Shown: one piece after another, positions 40,995 through 50,259 of the stretch
Position numbering within the stretch: position 1 is the stretch's first letter
How the letters are laid out: every line of letters starts with the position of its first letter
NCBI GenBank assembly: GCA_943369755.1
Contig: CALROG020000011.1
Location: 1-64,000 of the forward strand
Direction: 5' to 3'
Source: CALROG01 sp943369755
GTDB lineage: Bacteria > Pseudomonadota > Gammaproteobacteria > Burkholderiales > Burkholderiaceae_C
DNA length: 64,000 bases
The notes under the pieces: model-generated
Told to the model about the DNA's origin: nothing
Seen by the model: the letters and a program-made list of their open reading frames with translations, nothing else
The model's database searches: none
Program-made: the position numbers and the translations under genes

Positions 40995-42398
40995 TCACTC
41001 CGGAAGGTACAAGTCTTCCACCGCCGCAGCTATCGGTACTTTTCCCTGCGCTAAAAGTGCGCGGTATTTGTCCAGGCGCTTCAGGTCGTACAGGTAGTTC
41101 ACCATCAGCCCATAGGACTGCCGCAAGCCTTTGGGCGACGGGTCGCCAAACCAGTTGAGCCGCTCCACCCGCGCGCCGTTGCCCAGATGAAAGCGTGCCA
41201 CCGGATCAGCCGGTTTGCCGTCAATCATCTCGCGGCCCAGGTAGCGTGCGGCCCAGCCCAGCAGCGCCTGGCGCTCGGGCGACTTGTCGCCAAGCTGCGC
41301 CACACCCTCCCAGGCTTTGAGCAACTGGGACGGCGCGTTTTTTGCCAGCCAGCCGCGCAACCCAGGAATGGGCGACAGGGTTGCGAAAGTCTTGAGCCGG
41401 GGAAAGTCTTGCTTCAGCGCGTCCACCACCCGCTTGATCAATGAATCGCCAAAGCTCACGCCGCGCAGACCAGCCTGGGTGTTGCTGATCGAATAAAAAA
41501 TGGCCGTCGTCGCCTTCTTCAAATCTGCCGGCGCGGCCAGCTCATCAAGCAGCGGTGTAATGCTGTCGGCCATTTCGTCGATCAGCGCCACCTCGACAAA
41601 AATCAGTGGCTCGTCGCTCAGGCGGGGATGAAAGAAGCCATAGCAGCGGCGGTCGCTGTCCAGGCGGTTTTTTACGTCGGCCCAGCTACGGATATCGTGC
41701 ACTGCTTCGTATTTGATGAGCTTTTCGATCAACGACGCCGGAGAGTCCCAGCTGATGCGACGCAGCTCCAGAAAGCCCACGTCAAACCAGGTGGAGAACA
41801 TGTACTCCATCTCAACGTCCAGGGCCAGCAGGCGCTTGTCAGCCTTCAAATGCGCCTGCATCTCGGCGCGCAGGTCCACCAGAAAGCGAATGCCCTGCGG
41901 GTTGACGCTGAAGCGCTGCAACAAGCGCCGCCGCGGCGACACCGTGGCGCGGCGAAACAGCACCTCGGCTGCGGGCTCGTCTGGCGTACCTACCGCTGCA
42001 GCGTACTGCACCTGCGCTTTGCGCACTCTCTCGGGGTCAGCCACAAACTGCTCACTCATCAATAGCCACATGTCGCGGCGCTGCTCTGGCGTGGCCTTGC
42101 CATACCAGCCCGCCACGCCTTGCGCCCGCCGCCCGCCCTCGACCTCGCTGACCTGCGGGTCCACGATGGCCCGAAGCTCCTGCAGCGTGCGGCGCAGCAC
42201 CCGCGGCGACAGCGCCTCTTCTTTCTGGCGCAGCGTTGCGCCGAGCCGTTCGCCCGTGGAGCGGCCCTGGGCCGGGCCCGTTGGCGCTATATTTTCAGGA
42301 GCGGCTTGCTCAGTATTTACGGGGGCTACAGCCGATTTCTTGCCTGCGCCGGGGCGCAAAATGGAAACCCCGCGGGTAACCCAGTCTGTGGCGTTCAT
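40995..42398 (-). CDS. matA: Malonyl-CoA decarboxylase MatA
   Basis: This 467-residue enzyme converts malonyl-CoA to acetyl-CoA and CO2. The catalytic region includes HPRLSDEPLIFVEVAL, FYSISNTQAGLRGVSFGDSL and the C-terminal FHLGNGARVERLNWFGD motif, matching malonyl-CoA decarboxylase. The N-terminus (about residues 20-40) contains the dispersed repeat copy E, read as SAVAPVNTEQAAPENIA. It overlaps matR by ATGA and is probably co-transcribed with it. Confidence 0.93.
   Translation of the reverse strand: MNATDWVTRGVSILRPGAGKKSAVAPVNTEQAAPENIAPTGPAQGRSTGERLGATLRQKEEALSPRVLRRTLQELRAIVDPQVSEVEGGRRAQGVAGWYGKATPEQRRDMWLLMSEQFVADPERVRKAQVQYAAAVGTPDEPAAEVLFRRATVSPRRRLLQRFSVNPQGIRFLVDLRAEMQAHLKADKRLLALDVEMEYMFSTWFDVGFLELRRISWDSPASLIEKLIKYEAVHDIRSWADVKNRLDSDRRCYGFFHPRLSDEPLIFVEVALIDEMADSITPLLDELAAPADLKKATTAIFYSISNTQAGLRGVSFGDSLIKRVVDALKQDFPRLKTFATLSPIPGLRGWLAKNAPSQLLKAWEGVAQLGDKSPERQALLGWAARYLGREMIDGKPADPVARFHLGNGARVERLNWFGDPSPKGLRQSYGLMVNYLYDLKRLDKYRALLAQGKVPIAAAVEDLYLPE
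42286..42339 (+). repeat. Dispersed ~60-bp repeat, copy E (inside matA)
   Basis: This segment aligns with copy A, sharing GCTAT at its start, a GGCTTGC core and GGGCTA further on. It is translated in frame within the N-terminal region of matA, in the same frame as copies A and D. Confidence 0.65.
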
Positions 42399-43060
42399 GC
42401 CAGCCTCGACTTCTGGTTGCGAGCCAATTCACGCAGGGCCGCGCGCTGGCGCGTGAGATGGGTCCGCATGGCCGCCTCGGCACCCTCTGCGTCGCGCGCC
42501 TTCAGCGCGGCAAACACCGCCATATGCTCACTCAGACTTTGCGCCAGCCGGCCCGGCGCGTGCAACTGCTGCAAACGCGCCAGCTTGACGATTTTGCGCA
42601 GGTCGCCAATGACCTGCGCCAGCCAGCGGTTGTTGGCCAGGGTGATGATGGCTTCATGAATGGCAAAGTTGGCGTCGTAGTAGTCGTTGATGCGCTTGGC
42701 CTTGGCGTGGCGGTTGAGCTTGTCATGCAGGGCCTCCAGCGCCACCAGGTCGGCGTCGGTGGCGTTGCGCGCGGCCTCAAAGGCGCAACGCCCTTCCAGC
42801 AAGGCAATAACGGGAAAAATTTCGTCCAGGTCTTGCTCTGTCGCCTGATTGACGAAGCAGCCGCGGCGCAGCTCGTGCCGCACCAGACCCTCGGCGGTCA
42901 GCACCTTGAGCGCCTCACGCAGCGGCGTGCGCGAAATGGCCATTTGCTCGGCCAGTTGCACCTCGTCCAGAAACATGCCGGGCAACAGCTCACCAGCAAA
43001 AATCCGGCCGCGCAGCATGGCGGCCACTTCTTCGTGCAGAGAATTGATAACCAGGCGCAT
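42395..43060 (-). CDS. matR: GntR family regulator of the malonate operon (MatR-like)
   Basis: This 221-residue FCD-type GntR regulator starts MRLVINSLHEEVAAMLRGRI, with a winged helix (LAEQMAISRTPLREALKVL) and a C-terminal FCD domain (IHEAIITLANNRWLAQVIG, SEHMAVFAAL). It overlaps matA. A perfect 16-bp palindrome lies 36 bases upstream, most likely its operator. MatR of rhizobia responds to malonate. Confidence 0.9.
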   Translation of the reverse strand: MRLVINSLHEEVAAMLRGRIFAGELLPGMFLDEVQLAEQMAISRTPLREALKVLTAEGLVRHELRRGCFVNQATEQDLDEIFPVIALLEGRCAFEAARNATDADLVALEALHDKLNRHAKAKRINDYYDANFAIHEAIITLANNRWLAQVIGDLRKIVKLARLQQLHAPGRLAQSLSEHMAVFAALKARDAEGAEAAMRTHLTRQRAALRELARNQKSRLA

Positions 43061-43096
43061 AGGGGTGCTCAGCCGATTGGGTCGCGTAATTTTCAG

Positions 43097-43112
43097 TAAT
43101 TACGCGTAATTA
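43097..43112. promoter_or_regulatory. MatR operator palindrome
   Basis: TAATTACG-CGTAATTA is a perfect 16-bp palindrome 36 bases upstream of the matR ATG. A half-site CGTAATT lies next to it at about 43085. This is the expected position for GntR autocontrol of the mat operon. Confidence 0.75.
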
Positions 43113-43161
43113 TGACGACACCAGCGCCACCAGGCAAGCCATCCTTGGCTATGGAAACTAC

Positions 43162-43992
43162 TTAGAAATTGCGCGCAGGCTGGCCGGCCGGCTGCTTGCC
43201 CAGCCACACCCACAGCCCCGCCCCCAACACGATCATCGGCACGCAAAGCCACTGGCCCATGCTCATGCCCATTGCCAGCAGCCCCAAAAAGTTGTCGGGC
43301 TCACGGAAGAACTCCGCAATAAAGCGCAAAACGCCATAGCCAAACAAGAAGGCCGCCGCCACCTGCCCTTGCCTGCGCGGTTTGCGCGCGTAAAGCCAAA
43401 GCAGTGCGAACAGCAACAGCCCCTCCAGCGCAAACTGGTACACCTGCGACGGGTGGCGCGGCAGCATCGAGCCACTTTGCGGGAACACCATGCCCCAGGG
43501 CAACGCCGGGTCACTAAAGCGGCCCCATAGCTCGCCATTAATGAAGTTACCCAGCCGCCCCGCCGCCAGCCCGGTGGGCACGCAGGGTGCCACAAAGTCC
43601 ATGACCTGCCAGAACGGCCGCTGGCGCGAGCGCGCAAACCACCACTGCGAAACAATCACGCCGAGCATGCCGCCATGAAAGCTCATGCCGCCCTGCCACA
43701 CATACAAAATCTCCAGCGGATGGGTGAGGTAGTAGCCCGGTTTGTAGAACAGGCAGTACCCAATGCGCCCACCCGCCACGACGCCCAGCACGCCAAGAAA
43801 GAGGATGTCTTCCACATCTTTTTTGCTCCAGGCACCGGCGCCGAGGATCGACGCAAATGGCTGGTGCCTGAGCCGCTGCATCCCCAGGAACATGAACAGG
43901 CCAAAGGCGGCCAGATAGGTCAGGCCATACCAGTGGATAGCTACCGGGCCCAACTGCAGGGCGACCGGGTCGATTGGGGTGTAGGTGAGCAT
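43162..43992 (-). CDS. lgt: Prolipoprotein diacylglyceryl transferase Lgt
   Basis: This 276-residue inner-membrane enzyme transfers diacylglycerol from phosphatidylglycerol to the lipobox cysteine of prolipoproteins. It has about seven membrane segments, the GRIGYC motif, the MSFHGGMLGV motif (catalytic His region) and GRLGNFINGELWG, the Lgt signature. It is essential in most Gram-negative bacteria. It follows the LysR gene on the minus strand by six bases. Confidence 0.95.
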   Translation of the reverse strand: MLTYTPIDPVALQLGPVAIHWYGLTYLAAFGLFMFLGMQRLRHQPFASILGAGAWSKKDVEDILFLGVLGVVAGGRIGYCLFYKPGYYLTHPLEILYVWQGGMSFHGGMLGVIVSQWWFARSRQRPFWQVMDFVAPCVPTGLAAGRLGNFINGELWGRFSDPALPWGMVFPQSGSMLPRHPSQVYQFALEGLLLFALLWLYARKPRRQGQVAAAFLFGYGVLRFIAEFFREPDNFLGLLAMGMSMGQWLCVPMIVLGAGLWVWLGKQPAGQPARNF

Positions 43993-43998
43993 GGGGCG

Positions 43999-44928
43999 CT
44001 ATTGTGCCTGCCCAGCGTGGCCACCGGCACCCACAAAAGCCACAAACCGCTCCAGCGACGGCGTGCTGTGGCCAGCCGGCCAGACCAGGCTGGTCACGCA
44101 CTGCGGCACCCCCCTGCCCCGCTGCCCTGCCACCGGCCGGTAAACCACGCCTGGGCGCTGGAACTGTTGCACGCTTTCGGGCACCCAGGCCACACCCAAA
44201 CCGGCCGAAACCAGGTTGACGATGGTCTGCATCTGAATCGCTTCCTGCGCGACCTGTGGTGAACGGCCGGCCGCGTGATACAGCGCAAAGAGGGCGTCGT
44301 ACAGCGAGGGCGCAATGCGGCGCGGGAAGATCACCAAGGGCTGGTCCAGCACGTCGGCCAGCGCCAGGGCTGGCTGCGCGGCCAATGGATGCTGGTCGGG
44401 CAGTGCCAGCATCAGCGGCTCGCGCATTGTCAGCAGTTGCTGCAAGCCTTCGGGCGCAAAACCGGGCGAATGCAGCATCAAGCCGGCGTCGATCTCGCCG
44501 CGCGCCAGCGCCTGCAACTGCACGTCACCGGTGGCTTCGATCAGCTCCAGCGCCACGCCAGGGCTGTGGCGGCGAAACGCCCTCACCCACTGGGGCAAAA
44601 GCGCAAAACCAACGGTGGACACAAATGCCAGGCGCAGTCGCCCCACCTCGCCTGCCGCAGCGGCGCGGGCCTGACCGGGCAGTGCCTGTGCCCGGGCCAG
44701 CAAATCGCGCGCCTCGGGCAGCAGTGCCGCGCCGGCCGGGGTGAGCCGCACGCTGCGCTTGGTGCGGTCAAACAGGCGCACGCCCAGCAGGCTCTCAAGG
44801 TTGGCAATGGCCTGAGTCAGCGGCGGCTGGGTCATGTGCAGATGGCGCGCTGCATTGCCAAAATGCAGCGCCTCGGCAACCGCCACAAACTGGCGCCAAA
44901 GCCGCAGTTCAATCGGAGCATCACTCAT
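43999..44928 (-). CDS. LysR family transcriptional regulator
   Basis: This 309-residue regulator has a helix-turn-helix (LWRQFVAVAEALHFGNAARHLHMTQPPLTQAI) and a substrate-binding domain. I chose the ATG at 44928; a TTG start two codons upstream is possible. It is divergent from ilvD, so it may control it. Effector unknown. Confidence 0.88.
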   Translation of the reverse strand: MSDAPIELRLWRQFVAVAEALHFGNAARHLHMTQPPLTQAIANLESLLGVRLFDRTKRSVRLTPAGAALLPEARDLLARAQALPGQARAAAAGEVGRLRLAFVSTVGFALLPQWVRAFRRHSPGVALELIEATGDVQLQALARGEIDAGLMLHSPGFAPEGLQQLLTMREPLMLALPDQHPLAAQPALALADVLDQPLVIFPRRIAPSLYDALFALYHAAGRSPQVAQEAIQMQTIVNLVSAGLGVAWVPESVQQFQRPGVVYRPVAGQRGRGVPQCVTSLVWPAGHSTPSLERFVAFVGAGGHAGQAQ

Positions 44929-45032
44929 ATGCAACGCATATTACTGGATGCCGAAAAATAGATTGGACTCGCTTTCGGGAGGCGGCGCATACTCTCGCCT
45001 GCATTTGCATCCACCCACCCCGGAGAGACCCC

Positions 45033-46730
45033 ATGGCCGAAACCAAAGTCATCAAGATCAACGCCCGCTCCGCCACCATTGTCGAAGGCAAGTCCCGCGC
45101 GCCCAATCGCTCGATGTACTACGCCATGGGCTACCAGGAAAGCGACTTCAAAAAACCAATGGTCGGCGTGGCCAACGGCCACAGCACCATCACGCCGTGC
45201 AACAGCGGCCTGCAAAAACTGGCCGATGCGGCAATTGCCGGCATTGAAGAGGCCGGTGGCAACGCCCAGGTGTTTGGTACTCCCACCATCTCTGACGGCA
45301 TGGCCATGGGCACCGAGGGCATGAAATACAGCCTGGTCAGCCGCGAGGTCATTTCTGACTGCATCGAGACCTGCGTGCAGGGCCAGTGGATGGACGGTGT
45401 GCTGGTGGTGGGCGGCTGCGACAAAAACATGCCGGGCGGCCTGATGGGCATGCTGCGCGCCAACGTGCCGGCCATCTATGTCTATGGCGGCACCATCCTG
45501 CCAGGCCGCTACAAGGGCCAGGACCTGAACATTGTGAGCGTGTTCGAGGCGGTGGGCCAGAACGCCGCCGGAACCTTGAGCGACGCCGACCTGCGCGAGA
45601 TCGAAATGCGCGCCATTCCAGGCACCGGCTCGTGCGGCGGCATGTACACCGCCAACACCATGTCGTCGGCTTTCGAAGCGCTGGGCATCAGCCTGCCCTA
45701 TTCGAGCACCATGGCCAACCCGCACGACGAAAAGATGAACTCCGCCAAAGAGTCCGCCAAAGTGCTGATCGAGGCCATCAAGAAAGACATCAAGCCGCGC
45801 GACATCGTGACCAAAAAGGCGATTGAGAACGCGGTGGCGGTGATCATGGCCACCGGAGGCTCTACCAATGCGGTGCTGCATTTCCTGGCGATTGCGCACA
45901 CAGCGGACGTGGACTGGAGCATCGACGACTTCGAGCGCGTACGCCAGCGTACCCCGGTGCTGTGCGACCTCAAGCCCAGCGGCAAATACCTGGCGGTTGA
46001 CTTGCACAAGGCCGGCGGCATTCCGCAGGTCATGAAGTTGCTGCTAAACGCCGGGCTGCTGCACGGCGACTGCCTGACCATCACCGGCCAGACGATTGCC
46101 GAGGCACTGAAGGACGTGCCCGACCAGCCACGCGCTGACCAGGACGTGATCCGCCCGATCAACAACCCGATGTACGCACAGGGCCACCTGGCCATCTTGA
46201 AGGGCAACCTGTCGCCCGAAGGTGCGGTGGCCAAGATCACCGGCCTGAAGAACCCGGTGATGACTGGCCCGGCCCGGGTATTTGACGACGAGCAATCGGC
46301 CCTGGCCGCAATCCTGGCCGGCAAGATCGTCGCGGGTGATGTGATGGTGCTGCGCTATCTGGGCCCCAAGGGCGGCCCCGGCATGCCTGAAATGCTGGCC
46401 CCTACCGGTGCGCTGATTGGTGCAGGCCTGGGTGAAAGCGTGGGCCTGATCACCGATGGCCGCTTTTCTGGCGGCACCTGGGGCATGGTGGTCGGCCATG
46501 TGGCACCCGAAGCCGCCGCCGGTGGCACGATTGCCTTTGTAAACGAGGGTGACTCCATCACCATCGACGCGCACAAACTGGTTCTGGAACTGAACGTGCC
46601 TGAAGACGAGATAGCCAAACGCCGCGCCACCTGGAGCGCACCGGCCCCGCGCTACACCCGTGGCGTGCAAGCCAAGTTTGCCTTCAATGCCTCCAGCGCC
46701 AGCAAGGGTGCGGTGCTGGACAACTATTGA
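45033..46730 (+). CDS. ilvD: Dihydroxy-acid dehydratase IlvD
   Basis: This 565-residue Fe-S enzyme makes the 2-keto acid precursors of valine, isoleucine and leucine. Conserved cysteines lie in TPCNSGLQKLAD, VVGGCDKNMPGG and GTGSCGGMYTANTMS; the C-terminal motif is TDGRFSGGTWGMVVGHVAPEA. The length fits the shorter branch of the family. No other ilv gene is close. Confidence 0.96.
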   Translation: MAETKVIKINARSATIVEGKSRAPNRSMYYAMGYQESDFKKPMVGVANGHSTITPCNSGLQKLADAAIAGIEEAGGNAQVFGTPTISDGMAMGTEGMKYSLVSREVISDCIETCVQGQWMDGVLVVGGCDKNMPGGLMGMLRANVPAIYVYGGTILPGRYKGQDLNIVSVFEAVGQNAAGTLSDADLREIEMRAIPGTGSCGGMYTANTMSSAFEALGISLPYSSTMANPHDEKMNSAKESAKVLIEAIKKDIKPRDIVTKKAIENAVAVIMATGGSTNAVLHFLAIAHTADVDWSIDDFERVRQRTPVLCDLKPSGKYLAVDLHKAGGIPQVMKLLLNAGLLHGDCLTITGQTIAEALKDVPDQPRADQDVIRPINNPMYAQGHLAILKGNLSPEGAVAKITGLKNPVMTGPARVFDDEQSALAAILAGKIVAGDVMVLRYLGPKGGPGMPEMLAPTGALIGAGLGESVGLITDGRFSGGTWGMVVGHVAPEAAAGGTIAFVNEGDSITIDAHKLVLELNVPEDEIAKRRATWSAPAPRYTRGVQAKFAFNASSASKGAVLDNY

Positions 46731-46737
46731 GCGCCAG

Positions 46738-46977
46738 TTACTTCTTCTTGGTAGTGAAGCCCATGGCCTCGCGGTTCTTGTCGATCCGCGCCTGCTTGCG
46801 GGCGTTTTCTTTTTCCATGGTTTTCTTCTTGGTGTAGCCGGAAGAGTCAGCCCAGGCCCACCAGACCACGGCCATGCCAAACGGCGAAAGCACCAGCCAC
46901 CAGGGCCAGCCAGCCACCGGGCCAAACTCCATGTACTTCATGACCAGAAGAAGAATGCCGATTCCAAGAAAATACAT
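46738..46977 (-). CDS. Small Trp-rich membrane protein (TIGR04438 type)
   Basis: This 79-residue protein has two hydrophobic segments containing several tryptophans (GPVAGWPWWLVLSPFGMAVVWWAWADSSGYTKKK), followed by a basic tail. It matches the TIGR04438 small Trp-rich protein group seen in Burkholderiales. Function unknown. It is convergent with ilvD. Confidence 0.8.
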   Translation of the reverse strand: MYFLGIGILLLVMKYMEFGPVAGWPWWLVLSPFGMAVVWWAWADSSGYTKKKTMEKENARKQARIDKNREAMGFTTKKK

Positions 46978-47093
46978 TGCCTAGCACTCCAGTGGTTTTT
47001 GCCGTTGAAGGGTTTACCGATGGCGCATCACGCTGTCAACCCGGTTCATTACAATCGCGTTCTGTGAATGTACCCCAACCCACGAGGAAACCC

Positions 47094-47399
47094 ATGAAAC
47101 GCGCCCTGTTTGTCATGGCAGTCGCCATCTCTGCTGCTGCCCCCGCTTTCGCCGACCTGGCCCTGGCCACGGCTAAAAACTGCATGGCCTGCCACGCAGT
47201 CGACAAGAAGCTGGTCGGCCCGTCGTACAAAGACGTCGCCGCCAAGTACTCCGCTGACAAGGCCGCAGTGGACAAGCTGGCAGTCAAAATCCTTAAAGGC
47301 GGCTCGGGCGTGTGGGGCCCGGTCCCAATGCCCGCCAATGCGCAGGTCACTGAGGCCGACGCCAAGAAGCTCGCCGCCTGGGTCATGACGGTGAAGTAA
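47094..47399 (+). CDS. Small periplasmic cytochrome c (c-551/c-552 type)
   Basis: This 101-residue protein has a signal peptide (MKRALFVMAVAISAAAPAFA) and one c-type haem site, CMACH, with a methionine ligand in PVPMPANAQV. It is a soluble electron carrier for oxidases such as the cbb3 enzyme of this region or for other terminal reductases. Confidence 0.92.
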   Translation: MKRALFVMAVAISAAAPAFADLALATAKNCMACHAVDKKLVGPSYKDVAAKYSADKAAVDKLAVKILKGGSGVWGPVPMPANAQVTEADAKKLAAWVMTVK

Positions 47400-47400
47400 A

Positions 47401-47453
47401 GACGCCCCCCCGAAGCGGCCTGTGGCCGCCTCCCTTCCCCCCACTGGGGGTGC
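47401..47453. repeat. GC-rich CCCCCC-GAAG...CACTGGGGG repeat, copy 1
   Basis: This short element after the cytochrome gene resembles the one at 62717-62761. Both contain CCCCCCGAAGCG, an inverted core and TTCCCCCCACTGGGGG. I recall such elements as common in Comamonadaceae intergenic DNA. Confidence 0.65.
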
Positions 47454-47456
47454 CAA

Positions 47457-47485
47457 CAAAAAAGCCCGATTCTGCGGGCTTTTTG
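47457..47485. terminator. Bidirectional terminator between cytochrome c and acs
   Basis: AAAAAAGCCCG at 47458-47468 pairs with CGGGCTTTTT at 47475-47484. The stem has A- and T-runs on both sides, so it can end transcripts from both convergent genes. Confidence 0.85.
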
Positions 47486-47499
47486 CTGAGCGCTCGCCC

Positions 47500-49485
47500 T
47501 TACAGCTTTTCAGCCAGTTGCTCCAGGATGGCGGGGTTCTCCAGCGTGCTGGTGTCCTGGGTGATGGCCTCACCCTTGGCGATGCTGCGCAGCAGGCGGC
47601 GCATGATCTTGCCGCTGCGGGTCTTGGGCAGGTTGTCGCCAAAGCGGATGTCTTTGGGCTTGGCAATCGGGCCGATTTCCTTGGCTACCCAGTTACGCAG
47701 CTCGTTGGCAATCTGCTTGGCCTCTTCGCCGACCGGGCGGGAACGTTTCAAAACCACAAAGGCGCAAACCGCCTCTCCGGTCAAGTCGTCGGGGCGGCCC
47801 ACCACCGCCGCCTCGGCCACCAGGTCGGTCTTGGACACCAGTGCCGACTCAATCTCCATCGTGCCCAGGCGGTGGCCCGAGACGTTGAGCACGTCGTCAA
47901 TGCGGCCAGTAATACGGAAGTAACCACGGTCAGCGCTGCGCACCGCCCCGTCGCCAGCCAGGTACAGCTTGCCCCCCATTTCCTCGGGGAAGTAACTCTT
48001 CTTGAAGCGCTCCGGGTCGCCCCAGATGGTGCGGATCATCGATGGCCAGGGCCGCTTGACGACCAGCATGCCGCCCGCGCCATTGGGAATGTCGTTGCCC
48101 ACCTCGTCAACAATGGCCGCCATGATGCCCGGCAGCGGCAGCGTGCACGAACCCGGCACCAGCGGTGTGGCACCCGGCAGCGGGGTGATCATGTGGCCCC
48201 CGGTCTCGGTTTGCCAGAAGGTGTCCACAATGGGGCAGCGTTCGCCACCCACATGCTTGTGGTACCACATCCAGGCTTCGGGGTTGATCGGCTCGCCCAC
48301 TGAGCCCAGGATCCGCAGGCTGCTCAGGTCGCTGCGCGCCGGGTGTACTTTCTCGTCACCCTCGGCGGCCTTGATCAGCGAGCGGATGGCGGTGGGTGCG
48401 GTGTAAAAAATCGTGACCTTGTGCTTCTCGATCATCTGCCAGAACCGCCCGGCATTCGGGTAGGTGGGCACGCCTTCAAAGATGAGCTGCGTGGCACCGG
48501 CCGCCAGCGGGCCGTAGGCCACGTAGGTATGGCCCGTGATCCAGCCGATGTCGGCGGTACACCAGAACAGGTCGGTTGGCCTGAGGTCAAAAGTCCAGTC
48601 CATGGTCAGCTTGGCCCAAAGCAAGTAACCACCGGTGGAGTGCTGCACGCCTTTGGGCTTGCCGGTCGAGCCCGACGTGTACAGGATGAACAGCGGGTGT
48701 TCGGCACCCACCGCCACCGGGGCGCATTCACTGCTCTGGCCCTTGAGCACATCGTCAAATGTCTTGTCGCGCCCGGCCACCATGTTGCAGGCGGTTGGCG
48801 TGCGCATGTAAACCAGCACATTTTTGAGCGTGGTGCAGCCGCCCAGGGCAAGGCCTTCGTCCACGATGCTCTTGAGTGGCAGCTCCTTGCCTCCGCGCAT
48901 CTGGAAGTTGGCGGTAATCACCGCCACAGCGCCAGCGTCAATGATCCGCTCATTCAGCGCCTTGGCCGAGAAGCCACCGAACACCACGCTGTGGGTGGCA
49001 CCGATGCGGGCACAAGCCTGCATCGCAATCACACCTTCAATCGTCATCGGCATATAGATGATGACGCGGTCGCCCTTGCTGATGCCCTGGGCCTTGAGCG
49101 CATTGGCGAACTGGCTCACGCGGGCCAGCAGCGCCTGGTAGCTCACCTTGGTTACCGCGCCATCGTCCGCCTCGAAGATGATCGCCGTCTTGTTCTCGGT
49201 GGGGGTGCCGATGTGCTTGTCCAGGCAATTGGCGCTGGCATTCAGCTCACCGTCTTCAAACCATTTGTAGAACGGCGCGCTGGATTCGTCCAGCGTCCGG
49301 GTGAACGGCTTGCTCCAGGCCACGTTCTCACGCGCCAGGCGGGCCCAGAAACCTTCGAAGTCCGTCTCGGCCTCGGCGCACAGCGCGTTGTACGCATCCA
49401 TTCCCGCGATGCGCGCGCCATTGACGGCGGCTTGCGGCGGCGGGAACACACGGTTTTCTACCAATACTGACTCGATGGCGCTCAT
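47500..49485 (-). CDS. acs: Acetyl-CoA synthetase Acs
   Basis: This 661-residue enzyme makes acetyl-CoA from acetate, ATP and CoA. It has YTSGSTGKPKGVQHSTGGYL, WQTETGGHMITPLPG and the C-terminal lysine motif PKTRSGKIMRRLLR, whose lysine is the known acetylation site in Acs. A strong ribosome site (GAGGAGA) precedes the ATG at 49485. The leader on the minus strand (49540-49592) may carry a decayed copy of the dispersed repeat. Confidence 0.96.
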   Translation of the reverse strand: MSAIESVLVENRVFPPPQAAVNGARIAGMDAYNALCAEAETDFEGFWARLARENVAWSKPFTRTLDESSAPFYKWFEDGELNASANCLDKHIGTPTENKTAIIFEADDGAVTKVSYQALLARVSQFANALKAQGISKGDRVIIYMPMTIEGVIAMQACARIGATHSVVFGGFSAKALNERIIDAGAVAVITANFQMRGGKELPLKSIVDEGLALGGCTTLKNVLVYMRTPTACNMVAGRDKTFDDVLKGQSSECAPVAVGAEHPLFILYTSGSTGKPKGVQHSTGGYLLWAKLTMDWTFDLRPTDLFWCTADIGWITGHTYVAYGPLAAGATQLIFEGVPTYPNAGRFWQMIEKHKVTIFYTAPTAIRSLIKAAEGDEKVHPARSDLSSLRILGSVGEPINPEAWMWYHKHVGGERCPIVDTFWQTETGGHMITPLPGATPLVPGSCTLPLPGIMAAIVDEVGNDIPNGAGGMLVVKRPWPSMIRTIWGDPERFKKSYFPEEMGGKLYLAGDGAVRSADRGYFRITGRIDDVLNVSGHRLGTMEIESALVSKTDLVAEAAVVGRPDDLTGEAVCAFVVLKRSRPVGEEAKQIANELRNWVAKEIGPIAKPKDIRFGDNLPKTRSGKIMRRLLRSIAKGEAITQDTSTLENPAILEQLAEKL

Positions 49486-49650
49486 GGATTTGTCTCCTCA
49501 GGTGAACAAAATTTCAGCGTAATGTCGGGCCGGGCACTTACAGGCTACTGACTGGCGCAATACTTACAAATTTACTATCAAAACGCCAGTTAAACCGGAT
49601 TGTCAAACAGCCCACCTACAATCCGGTCTCCCAATCAATCAGCACCCCGC

Positions 49651-50253
49651 ATGACCGAACCGACATCCAAGAAAATCTCCCCGCTGCGCCCGCTGCCCAA
49701 CCTGATTTTTGCCAGCCGCTGGCTGCAGTTGCCGCTGTACCTGGGGCTGATCCTGGCGCAGGCGGTGTATGTGGTGCACTTCCTGGTGGAGCTGGAACAC
49801 CTGATTGCCGCCGCCTTCGGCAGCCAGACCGCGCTACAGGCGCTGATCACCAGCATCGGCTACAAGACCACGGCCCCGATCACCACGCTCAATGAAACCG
49901 TGATCATGCTGGTGGTGCTGGCGCTGATCGATGTGGTCATGATCTCCAACCTGCTGATCATGGTGATCGTGGGCGGCTACGAAACCTTTGTCAGCCGCAT
50001 GAACCTTGAAGGCCACCGCGACCAGCCCGAGTGGCTGAGCCATGTGAACGCATCGGTACTGAAGGTGAAGCTGGCCACAGCGATCATCGGCATCAGCTCA
50101 ATCCACCTTTTGAAAACCTTCATCAACGCCGACAACTACACCGACCGGGTGTTGATCGCGCAGACGGTGATCCACATCGCCTTCCTGTTCTCGGCGCTGG
50201 CCATTGCCTACACCGACAAGATCATGTCGGGCATTGGCTCCAACAAGCACTGA
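49651..50253 (+). CDS. YqhA-like membrane protein (TIGR00645 type)
   Basis: This 200-residue protein has about four membrane segments and the family motifs RWLQLPLYLGL, LALIDVVMISNLLIMVIVGGYETFVSR and SSIHLLKTFIN. YqhA proteins are widespread inner-membrane proteins of unknown function. It is convergent with fumC. Confidence 0.88.
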   Translation: MTEPTSKKISPLRPLPNLIFASRWLQLPLYLGLILAQAVYVVHFLVELEHLIAAAFGSQTALQALITSIGYKTTAPITTLNETVIMLVVLALIDVVMISNLLIMVIVGGYETFVSRMNLEGHRDQPEWLSHVNASVLKVKLATAIIGISSIHLLKTFINADNYTDRVLIAQTVIHIAFLFSALAIAYTDKIMSGIGSNKH

Positions 50254-50259
50254 GCCACC

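Noticed and set aside
49540..49592. A sixth copy of the dispersed repeat in the acs leader
   Set aside because: It shares TAAATTTGTA and TTGCGCCA in the right order, but the rest is too diverged to call with confidence by eye.
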